From: CALKXV01 sp964632495
GTDB lineage: Bacteria; Pseudomonadota; Alphaproteobacteria; Rhodobacterales; Rhodobacteraceae
Direction of reading: 5' to 3'
DNA length: 64,000 nucleotides
Assembly (NCBI GenBank): GCA_964632495.1
Contig: CAZWDS010000009.1
Location: 4,560-68,559 of the forward strand
A program made the position numbers and the translations under genes. The notes below the pieces were generated by a model that saw only the letters and a list, made by a program, of their open reading frames with translations, had not been told where the DNA came from and did no database searches. Of this stretch, positions 7,788 through 16,362 are shown one piece after another. Within the stretch, counting starts at the first letter, position 1. Every line of letters starts with the position of its first letter.

Positions 7788-9500
7788 ATGGCTTTAAATT
7801 TATTCGTGGAATCAGGCACTTCTGCCTATGCCGATTCTACCGAAGCGCTTTCGGACGCGGTGTTCGGCGCGCGCTATGTCAGCTATAACGGAATCAACCG
7901 TTTCCTCTCTCAGATCGATGACACCAATATCGGGTTGATTGTTTGGCCCGGCGGAACATTGGCCGAAACCCGCGCCGACCGCTACGGATTTGACTTTGAC
8001 GGATTGCAGAACCCCGCCAACAACAAGCCTGACCTTGCCGAGATGATGGCGATTGCCGTGGAAAAGGGTGCCGAACTTTCGGTGATCCTGCCCACCTTTC
8101 GCTATGCTGACGATCTGACTGCTGCGCAGGCGGACATTTCAGGGTTTCTTGGCGATCTTTTGGCCGGGGATTATGGGCCTTTGCCCGACAAACTGATCCT
8201 TGAGGTGGGGAGCGAATACTACGCGCATTTTTCCGACGCGGCGACCACGGCGGCGGCGCAATACGGGGCTGTGGCCGACATCATGGTCAGCGAAATCGCC
8301 CTGGCCCTTGCCGATCCTGCCACCAACCTGATCGATGCTGATCTGACAATCGCGCTTCAATCCGGCAAAACACTGGCCGACGACATCGACATCCGGGCTG
8401 CCCTGTCGCCGGTGTCCATCGACAACGTCGATATGCTGATCCATCACCGCTTCGCCTATCAACCCCAGGGCATCGACCCGAACATCGATACCTATCAAGA
8501 CGTGCTGGACGCTTGGGAAGCGGAAACCGGCGACGCGCCAAACCTCTTCGTGTCGGCGTGGAATACCGTGACGCTGACGCGCAATGGCGTCCTTGGAGAA
8601 TATGTCGAATACCAAGCCGCCCAAGGCTTGGTCATTGATCCCGAAGATGTCGATATGGACGGCCGCACCACGACCGAATTCGAAAACTTCTGGCAAGACA
8701 CTTTGGATGCCGCCGCCTATGGGCAGGAACACGCAGCCTATCTGTTGGAAAGCTTCTCCAGCTATGCCGAGGCGGGGATGGACGCAGGCGCCGTCTTTGG
8801 CATTGATCTGATCCACCCCAGCCGGTTGTCCTGGCGCGAAAATGGCATCGATCACGATTTCATCGGTGCCGACATGTTAGACATGATCTACGAAAGTGTC
8901 GGCGGCACCCATGTACTGGCGTCTGAAGCTGACTATGACACCAGTGCAGCCGCCACGTCCTACGGTTTTGAAAACGCCGACAAACTGATCCTGTTTATCG
9001 CAGCAGGGGAAACGCCTCCCGGCGATGTGGCACTGTCCTTGGATGGTTTTGGCGACACCTATACACAGGTCTGGGCTGAACGGCTGACGGGCCAGGTGCC
9101 GGAAGACTGGATGAACATTTTCGACGTGCCGGACAATACCGCTGTCGACGAAAGTGCCGAAGCCGACAGTTATGCCGTCGGTTTGCGCACGCCAGTCTCA
9201 CCGGGATTGGAAGACGGCGCTTTGACCTTTTCGCTGAACACCGCGCACGAGGTTATCCGGCTGTCCTTTGCCAAAACCGCCGCTGGCGCTGAAGAGATTG
9301 CAGGGTGGTCGCAAGGCGCGGCCACGGATCTCTCGGGCGAGGCATGGCCACCCGTTCTGCCAGACTGCGGCCCCTTGAAAGAGGGTCAGATTTGTTTGGA
9401 CGACGAAAGTGACAGTGACGATGAATTCGCCATGATCGCCGATGCCATCAGTTCGGGCGGCGGCATAGGACTACTCTTCGCTCTATTGTTTTTTCTTTAA
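7788..9500 (+). CDS. Orphan TIM-barrel-like secreted protein with unusual C-terminus
   Basis: 570 residues from the ATG at 7788 (MALNLFVESGTSAYADSTEA); a TTG 21 bases upstream is an alternative. There is no Sec signal peptide. Residues about 25-370 have the alternating beta/alpha look of a glycoside-hydrolase-type barrel, with strands such as IGLIVWPGGTLAE, LSVILPTFRY, KLILEVGSEYY and NLFVSAWNTVTL. Similar N-termini occur in roseobacter proteins annotated as type I secreted. The expected RTX nonapeptides are absent. Instead the C-terminus has a Cys pair (PDCGPLKEGQICLDDES), an acidic stretch, and a glycine-rich hydrophobic tail (GGGIGLLFALLFFL). Enzymatic function is unproven. Confidence 0.65.
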   Translation: MALNLFVESGTSAYADSTEALSDAVFGARYVSYNGINRFLSQIDDTNIGLIVWPGGTLAETRADRYGFDFDGLQNPANNKPDLAEMMAIAVEKGAELSVILPTFRYADDLTAAQADISGFLGDLLAGDYGPLPDKLILEVGSEYYAHFSDAATTAAAQYGAVADIMVSEIALALADPATNLIDADLTIALQSGKTLADDIDIRAALSPVSIDNVDMLIHHRFAYQPQGIDPNIDTYQDVLDAWEAETGDAPNLFVSAWNTVTLTRNGVLGEYVEYQAAQGLVIDPEDVDMDGRTTTEFENFWQDTLDAAAYGQEHAAYLLESFSSYAEAGMDAGAVFGIDLIHPSRLSWRENGIDHDFIGADMLDMIYESVGGTHVLASEADYDTSAAATSYGFENADKLILFIAAGETPPGDVALSLDGFGDTYTQVWAERLTGQVPEDWMNIFDVPDNTAVDESAEADSYAVGLRTPVSPGLEDGALTFSLNTAHEVIRLSFAKTAAGAEEIAGWSQGAATDLSGEAWPPVLPDCGPLKEGQICLDDESDSDDEFAMIADAISSGGGIGLLFALLFFL

Positions 9501-9591
9501 AGCACAAGTTCCCCACGACATGCCAAGCCGCGTGGGGGTTCAAATCGAGCATCCGATCAAAATTGAGCAAATTTGCCTTTCCTCTTGCCGA

Positions 9592-9636
9592 AAATACTTC
9601 TGGGGAATTGGCCAAAGGCCAAGGGGGCAGAGCCCC
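9592..9636. repeat. Intergenic repeat, copy 2 (AAATAC...GGGGCAGAGCCCC)
   Basis: This element has the same layout as the one at 5045-5092: AAATAC plus a TC-GGGG segment, a middle hairpin (here TTGGCC-AAA-GGCCAA, 9608-9622), and the terminal hairpin GGGGC-AGA-GCCCC (9624-9636). It is located just beyond the terminator of the leftward Bax-inhibitor gene. Confidence 0.55.
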
Positions 9637-9642
9637 AAAAGA

Positions 9643-9668
9643 AAAGGCCGGCTGAACAGCCGGCCTTT
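9643..9668 (-). terminator. Rho-independent terminator of the Bax-inhibitor-1 gene
   Basis: AAAGGCCGGCT and AGCCGGCCTTT form a perfect 11-bp stem with a GAAC loop. On the minus strand it is followed by a short T tract. It lies 22 bases past the stop codon at 9691. Confidence 0.85.
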
Positions 9669-9690
9669 GGTTGTCTAAGGTCAGGTCGCG

Positions 9691-10431
9691 TTATTCGCGG
9701 CTGCCCATGAACTGCAACAGGAACATGAACATATTGATGAAGTTCAGGTACAGGCTCAACGCGCCCATGATGGCTGACTTCTGCAACCATTCGCCGTCCA
9801 TAGCTTGGGCATGGGCCAGATAGTCGGTCTTGATCCGCTGCGTGTCATAGACGGTCAGACCTGCGAAGATCAGTACCCCGATCACCGATATGGCGAAGGC
9901 CATGGCGCCGGATTGCAGGAACAGGTTGATCACCATTGCAATGATCAGGCCAATCAAACCCATCATCAAGAAGGTGCCCATACCCGACAGATCGCGTTTG
10001 GTCGTGTACCCGTAAAGACTAAGACCCGCGAAACCGGCGGACGTGGCCACAAAGGTTTGCGCAATCGACATGCCGGTGAAGGCAGCAAAAATCCATGCGA
10101 TCGACAGACCCATAGCCGCCGCAAACACATAGAAGAACGTCTGTGCGCCTGAGGCCGACAAGCGATTGATCATACCACCAAAGAGGAAAATCATCCCCAA
10201 AGGCAAGAACATCGCGATCCAGCCCAGAATATTGGGTTGCAACGTGGTTGGGTCACGGAAAAGCGACAAAAGTGCGGGGCTTGTCCCAACGGCCCAGGCC
10301 ACACCGGCCGTGACCAACATGCCTACGGACATGATGCCATAGACTTTGTTCATGTGGGCGCGCAGGCCTTCGTGTATTTCGGCCGTATTTACACCCGTCG
10401 TTGTCGTGCGGATGGTATCAAACTCAGCCAT
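9691..10431 (-). CDS. Bax inhibitor-1/YccA family membrane protein
   Basis: 246 residues with seven predicted transmembrane helices. A cytoplasmic N-terminus (MAEFDTIRTTTTGVNTAEIH) is followed by a first helix at about residues 30-50, and the conserved late motif LTVYDTQRIKTDY lies before the last helix. The family includes YccA, which modulates FtsH, and the BsYetJ-type pH-sensitive Ca2+ leak channels; the Asp pair of the latter cannot be assigned with certainty here. It has its own promoter region and a clear terminator, so it is monocistronic. Confidence 0.9.
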   Translation of the reverse strand: MAEFDTIRTTTTGVNTAEIHEGLRAHMNKVYGIMSVGMLVTAGVAWAVGTSPALLSLFRDPTTLQPNILGWIAMFLPLGMIFLFGGMINRLSASGAQTFFYVFAAAMGLSIAWIFAAFTGMSIAQTFVATSAGFAGLSLYGYTTKRDLSGMGTFLMMGLIGLIIAMVINLFLQSGAMAFAISVIGVLIFAGLTVYDTQRIKTDYLAHAQAMDGEWLQKSAIMGALSLYLNFINMFMFLLQFMGSRE

Positions 10432-10559
10432 GTAAATATGCTCCTTGCTGTCTCAAAACGCCGATATCCGGCCATTCCTGACTAAATATGGTGGGAATAG
10501 CGAGATATTCAACACTTATAAGCATAGAATGCGACGATTTTTTGGACCGAGATGCCGTT

Positions 10560-10790
10560 TTAGCGACGCCAGCGTTCGGGGGCATCCCATGCGGCGCGGC
10601 GGGCTTCTTCTTTGGCGTCCGTAAGGCTTAGCCCCATGTCGTCCAAACGGTGTGCGTCCATCACCGAAAGCAGGCGTCTTTCTTTCCAGATGTCATGCAA
10701 TACGAAAAGGTTGCGCAAAACCGGTATCTTATAGCGCAATCCTGATCTCGTTTGAAAGCCGGGCTGGCAGGTTTGACTGTGCTGAATCAT
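10560..10790 (-). CDS. DUF1127 domain protein
   Basis: 76 residues from the ATG at 10790 (MIQHSQTCQPGF), with AAAGGA upstream. The C-terminal half has the DUF1127 signature: a helix with WKERRLLSVMDAHRLDDMGLSLTDAKEEARRAAWD, ending in basic residues. Members are small arginine-rich proteins of alphaproteobacteria, some linked to RNA turnover and phosphate or stress responses. The longer frame to 10835 is less likely because it begins with a Cys-rich stretch. Confidence 0.8.
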   Translation of the reverse strand: MIQHSQTCQPGFQTRSGLRYKIPVLRNLFVLHDIWKERRLLSVMDAHRLDDMGLSLTDAKEEARRAAWDAPERWRR

Positions 10791-10912
10791 CGGTTTTCCT
10801 TTCGTTACTGTGATGCATCCGGGGCAAGATATCAATTCTGTTGATGTATATGCCGCGCTCTGATAGATTTGAAAAACGAATTAATTTGACGCGATACATC
10901 AGGAACCGTGAT

Positions 10913-11785
10913 ATGCCCCGAAATCTTGATCTGACCGCCCTGCGATCCTTTGTCGCCGTAGCCGATACGGGCGGAGTGACAAAAGCCGCTTCTGTTTTGA
11001 ACCTGACGCAATCTGCCGTCTCGATGCAGTTGAAGCGATTGGAGGAAAGTCTGGATCAGGGTTTGCTGGATCGGTCCGGGCGCGGCATTGCTTTGACCGG
11101 AGCGGGGGAGCAATTGCTAAGCTATGGGCGCAAACTGCTTGCGCTGAATGACGAGGTGTTTAGCCGGATGACCCACAGTGCTTACGAAGGCGATCTGGTT
11201 TTGGGCGTGCCGCACGACATCGTTTATCCTGCCATTCCCCCGGTGTTGCAGATGTTCGCTGCCGAGAACCCCCGGATGCGCGTCCAACTGATATCTTCGG
11301 CCACCGTGCGGCTGCTTGAGATGTTTAGGGCTGGCAAATGCGATCTGATCCTGACAACCGAGCAAAACGTGCAGGCGGGCGGTGAAACCCTGATGGAAAA
11401 ACCGCTGATCTGGTACGGTGCCCCTGGTGGAAAGGCGTGGCACAAGCGCCCGTTGCCTTTGGCGTCCGAGCCTCAGTGCATGTTCCGCCGACCGATGCAG
11501 GCGGCGCTTGATGCCGCCGGGATCCCGTGGTCGATGGCGGTGGATTCAGATTCCAGCCGGACGGTTGAGGCGACCGTCTCAGCGGATATAGCCGTGATTG
11601 CCCAGCTTCAGGGCACCGCCGTGCCACAGATCGAGGCCTTGCCCAGCAACAGCGGCTTGCCGGACTTGGGATCGTTCAAGGTGAACATGTACAAAACCGA
11701 GGCAAAACGCGGCGACGTATTGGATGTTCTGGCCGATATGGTGCGACGGTCTTTCGTCGCTCCGCAATTGGCCCTTACGGCGTAA
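10913..11785 (+). CDS. LysR-family transcriptional regulator
   Basis: 290 residues. The N-terminal winged HTH is visible at residues 3-62 (LDLTALRSFVAVADTGGVTK, then ASVLNLTQSAVSMQLKRLEE). It is followed by a periplasmic-binding-like effector domain starting at about residue 90 (GDLVLGVPHDIVYPAIPPVL). It is divergent from the DUF1127 gene and its 3' end overlaps the convergent quinone reductase by 11 bp. LysR proteins usually control the divergent neighbour, so the DUF1127 gene or itself is the nearest candidate. The effector is unknown. Confidence 0.88.
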   Translation: MPRNLDLTALRSFVAVADTGGVTKAASVLNLTQSAVSMQLKRLEESLDQGLLDRSGRGIALTGAGEQLLSYGRKLLALNDEVFSRMTHSAYEGDLVLGVPHDIVYPAIPPVLQMFAAENPRMRVQLISSATVRLLEMFRAGKCDLILTTEQNVQAGGETLMEKPLIWYGAPGGKAWHKRPLPLASEPQCMFRRPMQAALDAAGIPWSMAVDSDSSRTVEATVSADIAVIAQLQGTAVPQIEALPSNSGLPDLGSFKVNMYKTEAKRGDVLDVLADMVRRSFVAPQLALTA

Positions 11786-12749
11786 CCACGATCTTTCCGG
11801 TCGACTTGCGATCTCTTAAAAGCTGAAGCGCCTCGGTCGCGCGCTCTATCGGCAGAACATGGCTGACGTGGGGTTTGATGCGTCCGGCGGCGTGCCATTC
11901 CATCAAAGTACTCAGACTGTCCTTCAGGGCCTCGGGGTGAAACGTCAGGTAATTGCCCCAATAGACTCCGATAGCCGAAATGTTTTTGACCAGCATGTGG
12001 TTGGGTTTCAGGGCAGGGAGGTCGCCGCTGGCAAAGCCGATCAGCAGGTGGCGTCCTTCTGGCGCAAGACAGCGCATGGCCGCGTCACCTAAAGCCCCGC
12101 CAACCGCGTCATATACCACATCAACCGGCCCGATCGATTTGAGGGCACTGCGCAAGTCATCCGTCGTGTCGCTGTCAATCACATGGGCGGCGCCTTTGTC
12201 ACGCGCTGCGGTCAGCTTGTCCGAACCGCGCGCGACCGCGGTGACCTTGGCGCCAAGAGCTGCACCAATTTCAACGGCTGTCAGCCCAACACCACCACCA
12301 GCGCCCAAGACGACGAGGTGCTCGCCTTTCGAAAGTGCAGCCCGCCGCGTTAAAGCCAGATGTGAGGTTCCATAGGCGATCAGAAAGGCCGCGCCGGTGA
12401 TGTCATCCATGGTTTTGGGGCGTGGGATACAACGCGTCGCATCCACCACAGTCTCGCTTGCCAAGCCGCCATGGCCCGAGAACGCAACAACTTGTAAGCC
12501 AACTTGCAGATTCGCGACATCCGGCCCGATTTCCAAGATTTCGCCGGAAATCTCCATTCCGGGTGTTAGCGGAAACGGCGGCATATCTTGGTAGCGGCCC
12601 TCAATCATAAGAAGATCGGCGAAATTCAGCGCACAGGCGTTAACTTTAATACGGACCTGTCCAGCCCTTAAATCAGGGGCAGAAAGGTCGCAAAGGTGGG
12701 GTGCATTGCCTTGAGATTCAACAACTATAGCGTGCAGCTTATGCGACAT
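11775..12749 (-). CDS. Zinc-independent quinone oxidoreductase, MDR superfamily
   Basis: 324 residues. A GroES-like N-terminal domain (ACALNFADLLMIEGRYQDMP, TPGMEISGEILEIG) is followed by a Rossmann NADPH-binding domain with VLGAGGGVGLTAVEIGAALGAKV at about residues 145-167. The cysteines and histidines that coordinate catalytic zinc in alcohol dehydrogenases are absent, which places it with QOR/NADPH:quinone reductases. The substrate is not determined. Its 3' end overlaps the LysR gene tail to tail. Confidence 0.85.
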   Translation of the reverse strand: MSHKLHAIVVESQGNAPHLCDLSAPDLRAGQVRIKVNACALNFADLLMIEGRYQDMPPFPLTPGMEISGEILEIGPDVANLQVGLQVVAFSGHGGLASETVVDATRCIPRPKTMDDITGAAFLIAYGTSHLALTRRAALSKGEHLVVLGAGGGVGLTAVEIGAALGAKVTAVARGSDKLTAARDKGAAHVIDSDTTDDLRSALKSIGPVDVVYDAVGGALGDAAMRCLAPEGRHLLIGFASGDLPALKPNHMLVKNISAIGVYWGNYLTFHPEALKDSLSTLMEWHAAGRIKPHVSHVLPIERATEALQLLRDRKSTGKIVVTP

Positions 12750-12826
12750 TTCATCTCCTAAACCTAAGTTAAACTAGTGAAAGTTGGCGGCTGCAACGTC
12801 ACCGAACTGTTGCGAAACTTGTTTCT

Positions 12827-12840
12827 AAAGCGTACGCTTT
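12827..12840. promoter_or_regulatory. Perfect 14-bp palindrome AAAGCGTACGCTTT
   Basis: This self-complementary site lies 78 bases upstream of the quinone-reductase start codon in the divergent region shared with the XRE regulator. It is a plausible repressor site. The binding protein is unknown. Confidence 0.4.
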
Positions 12841-12928
12841 GCAAAGTGATTTGAGCGGAACAATGGGAAATGGGCAAGTGGCATATGGTAGAGAATCGCC
12901 ACTGTTTCGATCTCGTCCTGACTAAAAG

Positions 12929-12946
12929 GACAACTTCTAAGTTGTC
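12929..12946. promoter_or_regulatory. Operator-like inverted repeat GACAACTT-CT-AAGTTGTC
   Basis: Two perfect 8-base arms with a 2-base spacer, 47 bases upstream of the XRE regulator's ATG. The geometry suits a dimeric HTH protein, and autoregulation by the adjacent XRE protein is the simplest reading. Confidence 0.55.
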
Positions 12947-12993
12947 TCAAAATACCGCATAGAACCATAGGTTGAATGAATGGGAGCCGAATC

Positions 12994-13371
12994 ATGAAGC
13001 ACCCGGTAGATGTGCATGTCGGAAAACGCGTAAGGCATCGTAGATGGCTTGTGGGTATGACACAGCAGCAGCTTGCTGAAAAGGTTGGGATCAAGTTCCA
13101 ACAAATTCAAAAATACGAAACGGGTATGAACCGCGTCTCTGCGTCACGGCTTTGGGACATCTCTGCGGCACTATCCGTTCCGGTCAGTTTCTTCTTCGAA
13201 GGACTGTCATCGCAGGACCATGCGAATACGGATGGCGCCTCGCAGGATATCCCGTTGGACATCCTGAAAGACAAGGAAGCTCTGGAATTGGTGCGCTCTT
13301 ACTACGCCATTCCCGAGACACAACGACGCCGCCTGTTTGAACTGGCGCGCGTTCTAAGCGACGTCGCATAA
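12994..13371 (+). CDS. XRE-family (Cro/C1-type) transcriptional regulator
   Basis: 125 residues from the ATG at 12994 (MKHPVDVHVGKRVRHRRWLV), with GGGAG upstream. The HTH_3 domain spans residues 8-65 (VGMTQQQLAEKVGIKFQQIQ, KYETGMNRVSASRLWDISAA) and ends in LSVPVSFFFEGL, the hallmark of a chromosomal alphaproteobacterial subfamily. A helical C-terminal region (LELVRSYYAIPETQRRRLFE) probably mediates oligomerisation. An inverted repeat 47 bases upstream suggests autoregulation. Targets are unknown. Confidence 0.88.
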   Translation: MKHPVDVHVGKRVRHRRWLVGMTQQQLAEKVGIKFQQIQKYETGMNRVSASRLWDISAALSVPVSFFFEGLSSQDHANTDGASQDIPLDILKDKEALELVRSYYAIPETQRRRLFELARVLSDVA

Positions 13372-13377
13372 TTTCTA

Positions 13378-13394
13378 AGGGCCGTTCGGGCCCT
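13378..13394 (+). other. Hairpin after the XRE gene, no T-run
   Basis: AGGGCC and GGCCCT pair around GTTCG just after the XRE stop codon. The lack of a following T tract makes intrinsic termination doubtful. Confidence 0.35.
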
Positions 13395-13461
13395 GCGTTA
13401 CCACTCTTGACGCCTGTCTGTCCGCTGCCTAGTCCAAAGGTCTAGTTGCGAAAGAGGACGC

Positions 13462-14253
13462 GTGTCACATCCAACGACAGACTATTCCACGCTTTGGCCG
13501 GTGGCCGAAGCCTTGGCCGATGCCGCGCGTGTCGTCACTCTCAGCCATTTCCGGCGTGCAGATCTGACGGCTGACAGCAAAACGGTGGATTTCGATCCCG
13601 TCACGATTGCAGATCGGGATGCCGAAGCCGCGATGCGGGCAATCTTGGAACGTGAGCGCCCGGACGACGGCATATTGGGTGAAGAACATGGGGTGAAGCC
13701 CGGCACCAGCGGTATCACATGGGTGCTTGATCCCATCGACGGCACACGCGGCTTCATTTCGGGGACACCGACGTGGGGCGTGTTGATTGCAGCCGGTGAT
13801 GCGGATGGCCCCAAGCTTGGGATCATCGATCAGCCCTATATCGGCGAACGCTTCATGGGCGGCGGTGGCCGTGCCGAGGTGCGTGGCCCTATGGGAACGC
13901 ACGCCTTGGGCGTTCGCAACACCACGGCCTTGGCGGAGGCGACACTGTTCACCACGTTTCCTGAGGTTGGTACGCCTAAAGACCGTGCCGCTTTCGAGCG
14001 GGTCGCCGACACGGTCAAACTGACGCGTTTTGGCTGTGATTGCTATGCCTATGCGCTGTTGGCGGCGGGGCAGATAGATCTGGTGATCGAAGCGGTGCTG
14101 CAACCCTATGACATTCAAGGCCCCATTGCCGTGGTCGAAGCCGCAGGCGGTCTCGTGACGGACTGGAACGGTGGCCCGGCTCACAACGGCGGCCACGCCA
14201 TCGCGGCGGCCACGCCCGAGTTGCACGCCGCCGCCTTGGCGCTTTTGGCGTGA
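13462..14253 (+). CDS. hisN: Histidinol-phosphatase, inositol-monophosphatase fold
   Basis: 263 residues starting at a GTG with AGAGGA upstream. It carries the IMPase metal-site motifs in order: GEEHG (Glu pair at about residue 73), WVLDPIDGTRGFISG (about residues 92-106) and, near the C-terminus, PYDIQGPIAVVEAAGGLVTDW. Trp/Gly-rich features and the RGFISG variant match the HisN subfamily that dephosphorylates histidinol phosphate in histidine synthesis; an inositol phosphatase role cannot be fully excluded. It overlaps the next gene by 4 bases (GTGA). Confidence 0.82.
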   Translation: MSHPTTDYSTLWPVAEALADAARVVTLSHFRRADLTADSKTVDFDPVTIADRDAEAAMRAILERERPDDGILGEEHGVKPGTSGITWVLDPIDGTRGFISGTPTWGVLIAAGDADGPKLGIIDQPYIGERFMGGGGRAEVRGPMGTHALGVRNTTALAEATLFTTFPEVGTPKDRAAFERVADTVKLTRFGCDCYAYALLAAGQIDLVIEAVLQPYDIQGPIAVVEAAGGLVTDWNGGPAHNGGHAIAAATPELHAAALALLA

Positions 14254-15581
14254 CACGCCGTCTTCTGAAAGGCGCGGACCACGTGGTCACCATGGACGGC
14301 GAAGACTTGGCAGGCGCAGACGTGTTGATCGAAGGCGGCGTGATCAATGCTGTCGGTGCGTCCCTGCCCACGGACGGGGCCGAGGTGTCGGACATGGCCG
14401 GCAAGGTTGTCACCCCCGGCTTGGTCAACACGCACCACCATCTGTTCCAAACTCTGACCCGGGCCGTGCCGGGCGGGCAGGACGCGCTTTTGTTTGGCTG
14501 GCTGAAAACGCTCTACCCGATCTGGTCTCGTTTTGGCCCGGACGAAATGCGGCTGTCGGCAGAATTGGGGTTGGCAGAGCTGGCGCTGTCGGGCTGTACC
14601 ACCAGTTCGGATCATCTGTACCTGTTTCCCAATGGTGCACGTCTGGACGACACGGTCGAAGCGGCCCGGACCGTAGGCTTGCGTTTTCATCCGACGCGGG
14701 GCGCGATGTCGATTGGCGAAAGTGCCGGGGGCCTGCCGCCGGATGCCTTGGTGGAAGACGAAGCTTCGATCCTGGAAGATTGTATCCGCGTGATCGACGC
14801 GTTCCACGATCCGCGCCCAGGTGCCATGGTCCGTGTCGGTGTTGCGCCCTGTTCACCGTTCTCTGTCAGCCGCGAATTGATGCGCGACGCCGCCCTATTG
14901 GCACGCGACAAAACTGTGCGGTTGCACACTCATCTGGCCGAAAACGACGAGGACATTGCCTATTCTCTGGAACACTTCGGCTGTCGCCCCGGGCAATATG
15001 CCGAGGATTTGGGCTGGACCGGCGATGACGTCTGGCACGCGCATTGCGTTAAACTGGATGCAGGCGAGATCGACCTGTTCGCGCGCTCTGCCACGGGCGT
15101 GGCGCATTGCCCCTGTTCCAACTGCCGTTTGGGGTCAGGTATTGCGCCTGTCCGGGCCATGCGGGATGCGGGTGTGCCTTTGGGGTTGGGGGTGGATGGC
15201 TCGGCTTCGAACGACCGGGCATCGCTGATCGACGAGGCGCGCCAGACCATGCTTTTGCAGCGTGTCGCCTTGGGGGCCGATGCCATGGCGGCGCGCGAAG
15301 CGTTAGAGATCGCCACCCTTGGCGGTGCCCGTGTCTTGGGGCGGGACGATATCGGAAAGATCGCGCCGGGCTATCGCGCCGACATTGCGGTCTGGGACGT
15401 CTCAGGGTTGGAAAGTGCGGGCAGCTGGGATCCGGCGGCCTTGGTGCTGGCGGGCCCAAGGCAGGTCGAGGCATTGATCGTCGAAGGCCGGGTCGTAGTG
15501 TCGGAGGGGCGGATAGTCAGCTTTGATTTGGCAGCAGCATTGCGGTCGGCGCGACACACGGTTCAGAAGTTGGCAAGCTAA
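14250..15581 (+). CDS. 8-oxoguanine deaminase-type amidohydrolase
   Basis: 443 residues, starting at the GTG that overlaps the hisN stop. It is an amidohydrolase-superfamily TIM barrel: the metal-binding NTHHHLFQTLTRAV (about residues 62-75), the HTHLAEN histidine at about residue 225, a HAHCVKL histidine and the catalytic Asp in GLGVDGSASNDR. The HHH-LFQ-LTR motif is typical of the ATZ/TRZ-like group that includes 8-oxoguanine deaminase and hydroxyatrazine hydrolases. Deamination of an oxidised purine is the most likely reaction and fits with the guanine deaminase nearby. Confidence 0.8.
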   Translation: MTRRLLKGADHVVTMDGEDLAGADVLIEGGVINAVGASLPTDGAEVSDMAGKVVTPGLVNTHHHLFQTLTRAVPGGQDALLFGWLKTLYPIWSRFGPDEMRLSAELGLAELALSGCTTSSDHLYLFPNGARLDDTVEAARTVGLRFHPTRGAMSIGESAGGLPPDALVEDEASILEDCIRVIDAFHDPRPGAMVRVGVAPCSPFSVSRELMRDAALLARDKTVRLHTHLAENDEDIAYSLEHFGCRPGQYAEDLGWTGDDVWHAHCVKLDAGEIDLFARSATGVAHCPCSNCRLGSGIAPVRAMRDAGVPLGLGVDGSASNDRASLIDEARQTMLLQRVALGADAMAAREALEIATLGGARVLGRDDIGKIAPGYRADIAVWDVSGLESAGSWDPAALVLAGPRQVEALIVEGRVVVSEGRIVSFDLAAALRSARHTVQKLAS

Positions 15582-15582
15582 G

Positions 15583-16173
15583 TCACAGGGCGGATCGTGT
15601 CGCCAGCCCGACAACGATCAACATGGCCAAAGCCATCGCGATATTGATCCCGCGCTGCACCTTCGGGTCAAGATCCATCCGTTGGATCGTCACACCGATC
15701 CACAGCCAGATAAAGTGAATGCTGATCCAGAGACCGTTCAAAAGGATCAGCTTGATCACCATCTCAAGGACAGGCCGGTCTGCCATAAAGGCGAAACCGG
15801 AAAACAACGTGGTGTTGACCACATAGGCTTTGGGATTAACCGCTTGCAGCAAAAGGCCACCGCGAATACCCGGCGGACTAGGGCGGTCGATAAAGGCGAT
15901 TTTCGCGCCGGCGAAGGCGATGCGAAAGGCCAGCCACAAAAGGTACCCAACCGAAATCAGCATGAAGGCCAACCGTAACCGTGGTTCTGCCAAAAGGACC
16001 GCGGCCAAGCCGGTGATCACGCAAAGACAGACCAGATTGGTTCCGATAAACAGTCCGACAAGATAGCGTAGCCCGTGACGATACCCAAAGGCAGCCCCCA
16101 CACCGGCCAACGACAAGACGCCGGGACCGGGTGTGATCAGCAAGAAGAAGACGGCAATTGCGAACGTGATCAT
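15583..16173 (-). CDS. LysE/RhtB-family exporter
   Basis: About 196 residues from the ATG at 16173 (MITFAIAVFFLLITPGPGVL). The N-terminal TPGPGVLSLAGVGAAFGYRHG motif and six hydrophobic segments are those of the LysE superfamily of amino-acid and metabolite exporters. It converges on the 8-oxoguanine deaminase with 1 bp between the genes. Position between two purine deaminases hints at a related substrate, but the family mostly exports amino acids. The longer frame to 16221 has no membrane start. Confidence 0.85.
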   Translation of the reverse strand: MITFAIAVFFLLITPGPGVLSLAGVGAAFGYRHGLRYLVGLFIGTNLVCLCVITGLAAVLLAEPRLRLAFMLISVGYLLWLAFRIAFAGAKIAFIDRPSPPGIRGGLLLQAVNPKAYVVNTTLFSGFAFMADRPVLEMVIKLILLNGLWISIHFIWLWIGVTIQRMDLDPKVQRGINIAMALAMLIVVGLATRSAL

Positions 16174-16232
16174 AGAGTGTCGGGTTCTTTCCTTATGGTG
16201 AAACGTTTGCGCTGATGGCACAGCACGGATTT

Positions 16233-16254
16233 GCGTATTTGAAAAGAGATGAAA
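16233..16254 (+). repeat. Dispersed 22-nt motif, copy A
   Basis: The motif is GCGTATTT, three variable bases, then AAGAGATGAAA. Further copies are at 16327-16349 (inverted), 39886-39907 and 50786-50807. This copy lies upstream of the leftward LysE gene and forms an inverted pair with copy B, 72 bases away. Confidence 0.7.
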
Positions 16255-16326
16255 GCCCCGTCTTGTCCCTTGTTCCCTAGGGGGCGTTAACTTTGAGTGA
16301 GATTAAAATTCTGCGCATGCCCGGGT

Positions 16327-16349
16327 CTTCATCTCTTTTTTAAATACGC
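16327..16349 (-). repeat. Dispersed 22-nt motif, copy B (inverted)
   Basis: On the minus strand it reads GCGTATTT, AAAA, AAGAGATGAAG, one base longer than the other copies. It starts 13 bases after the guanine deaminase stop, in gene-sense orientation. Confidence 0.7.
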
Positions 16350-16362
16350 ATATCGCAACAGA

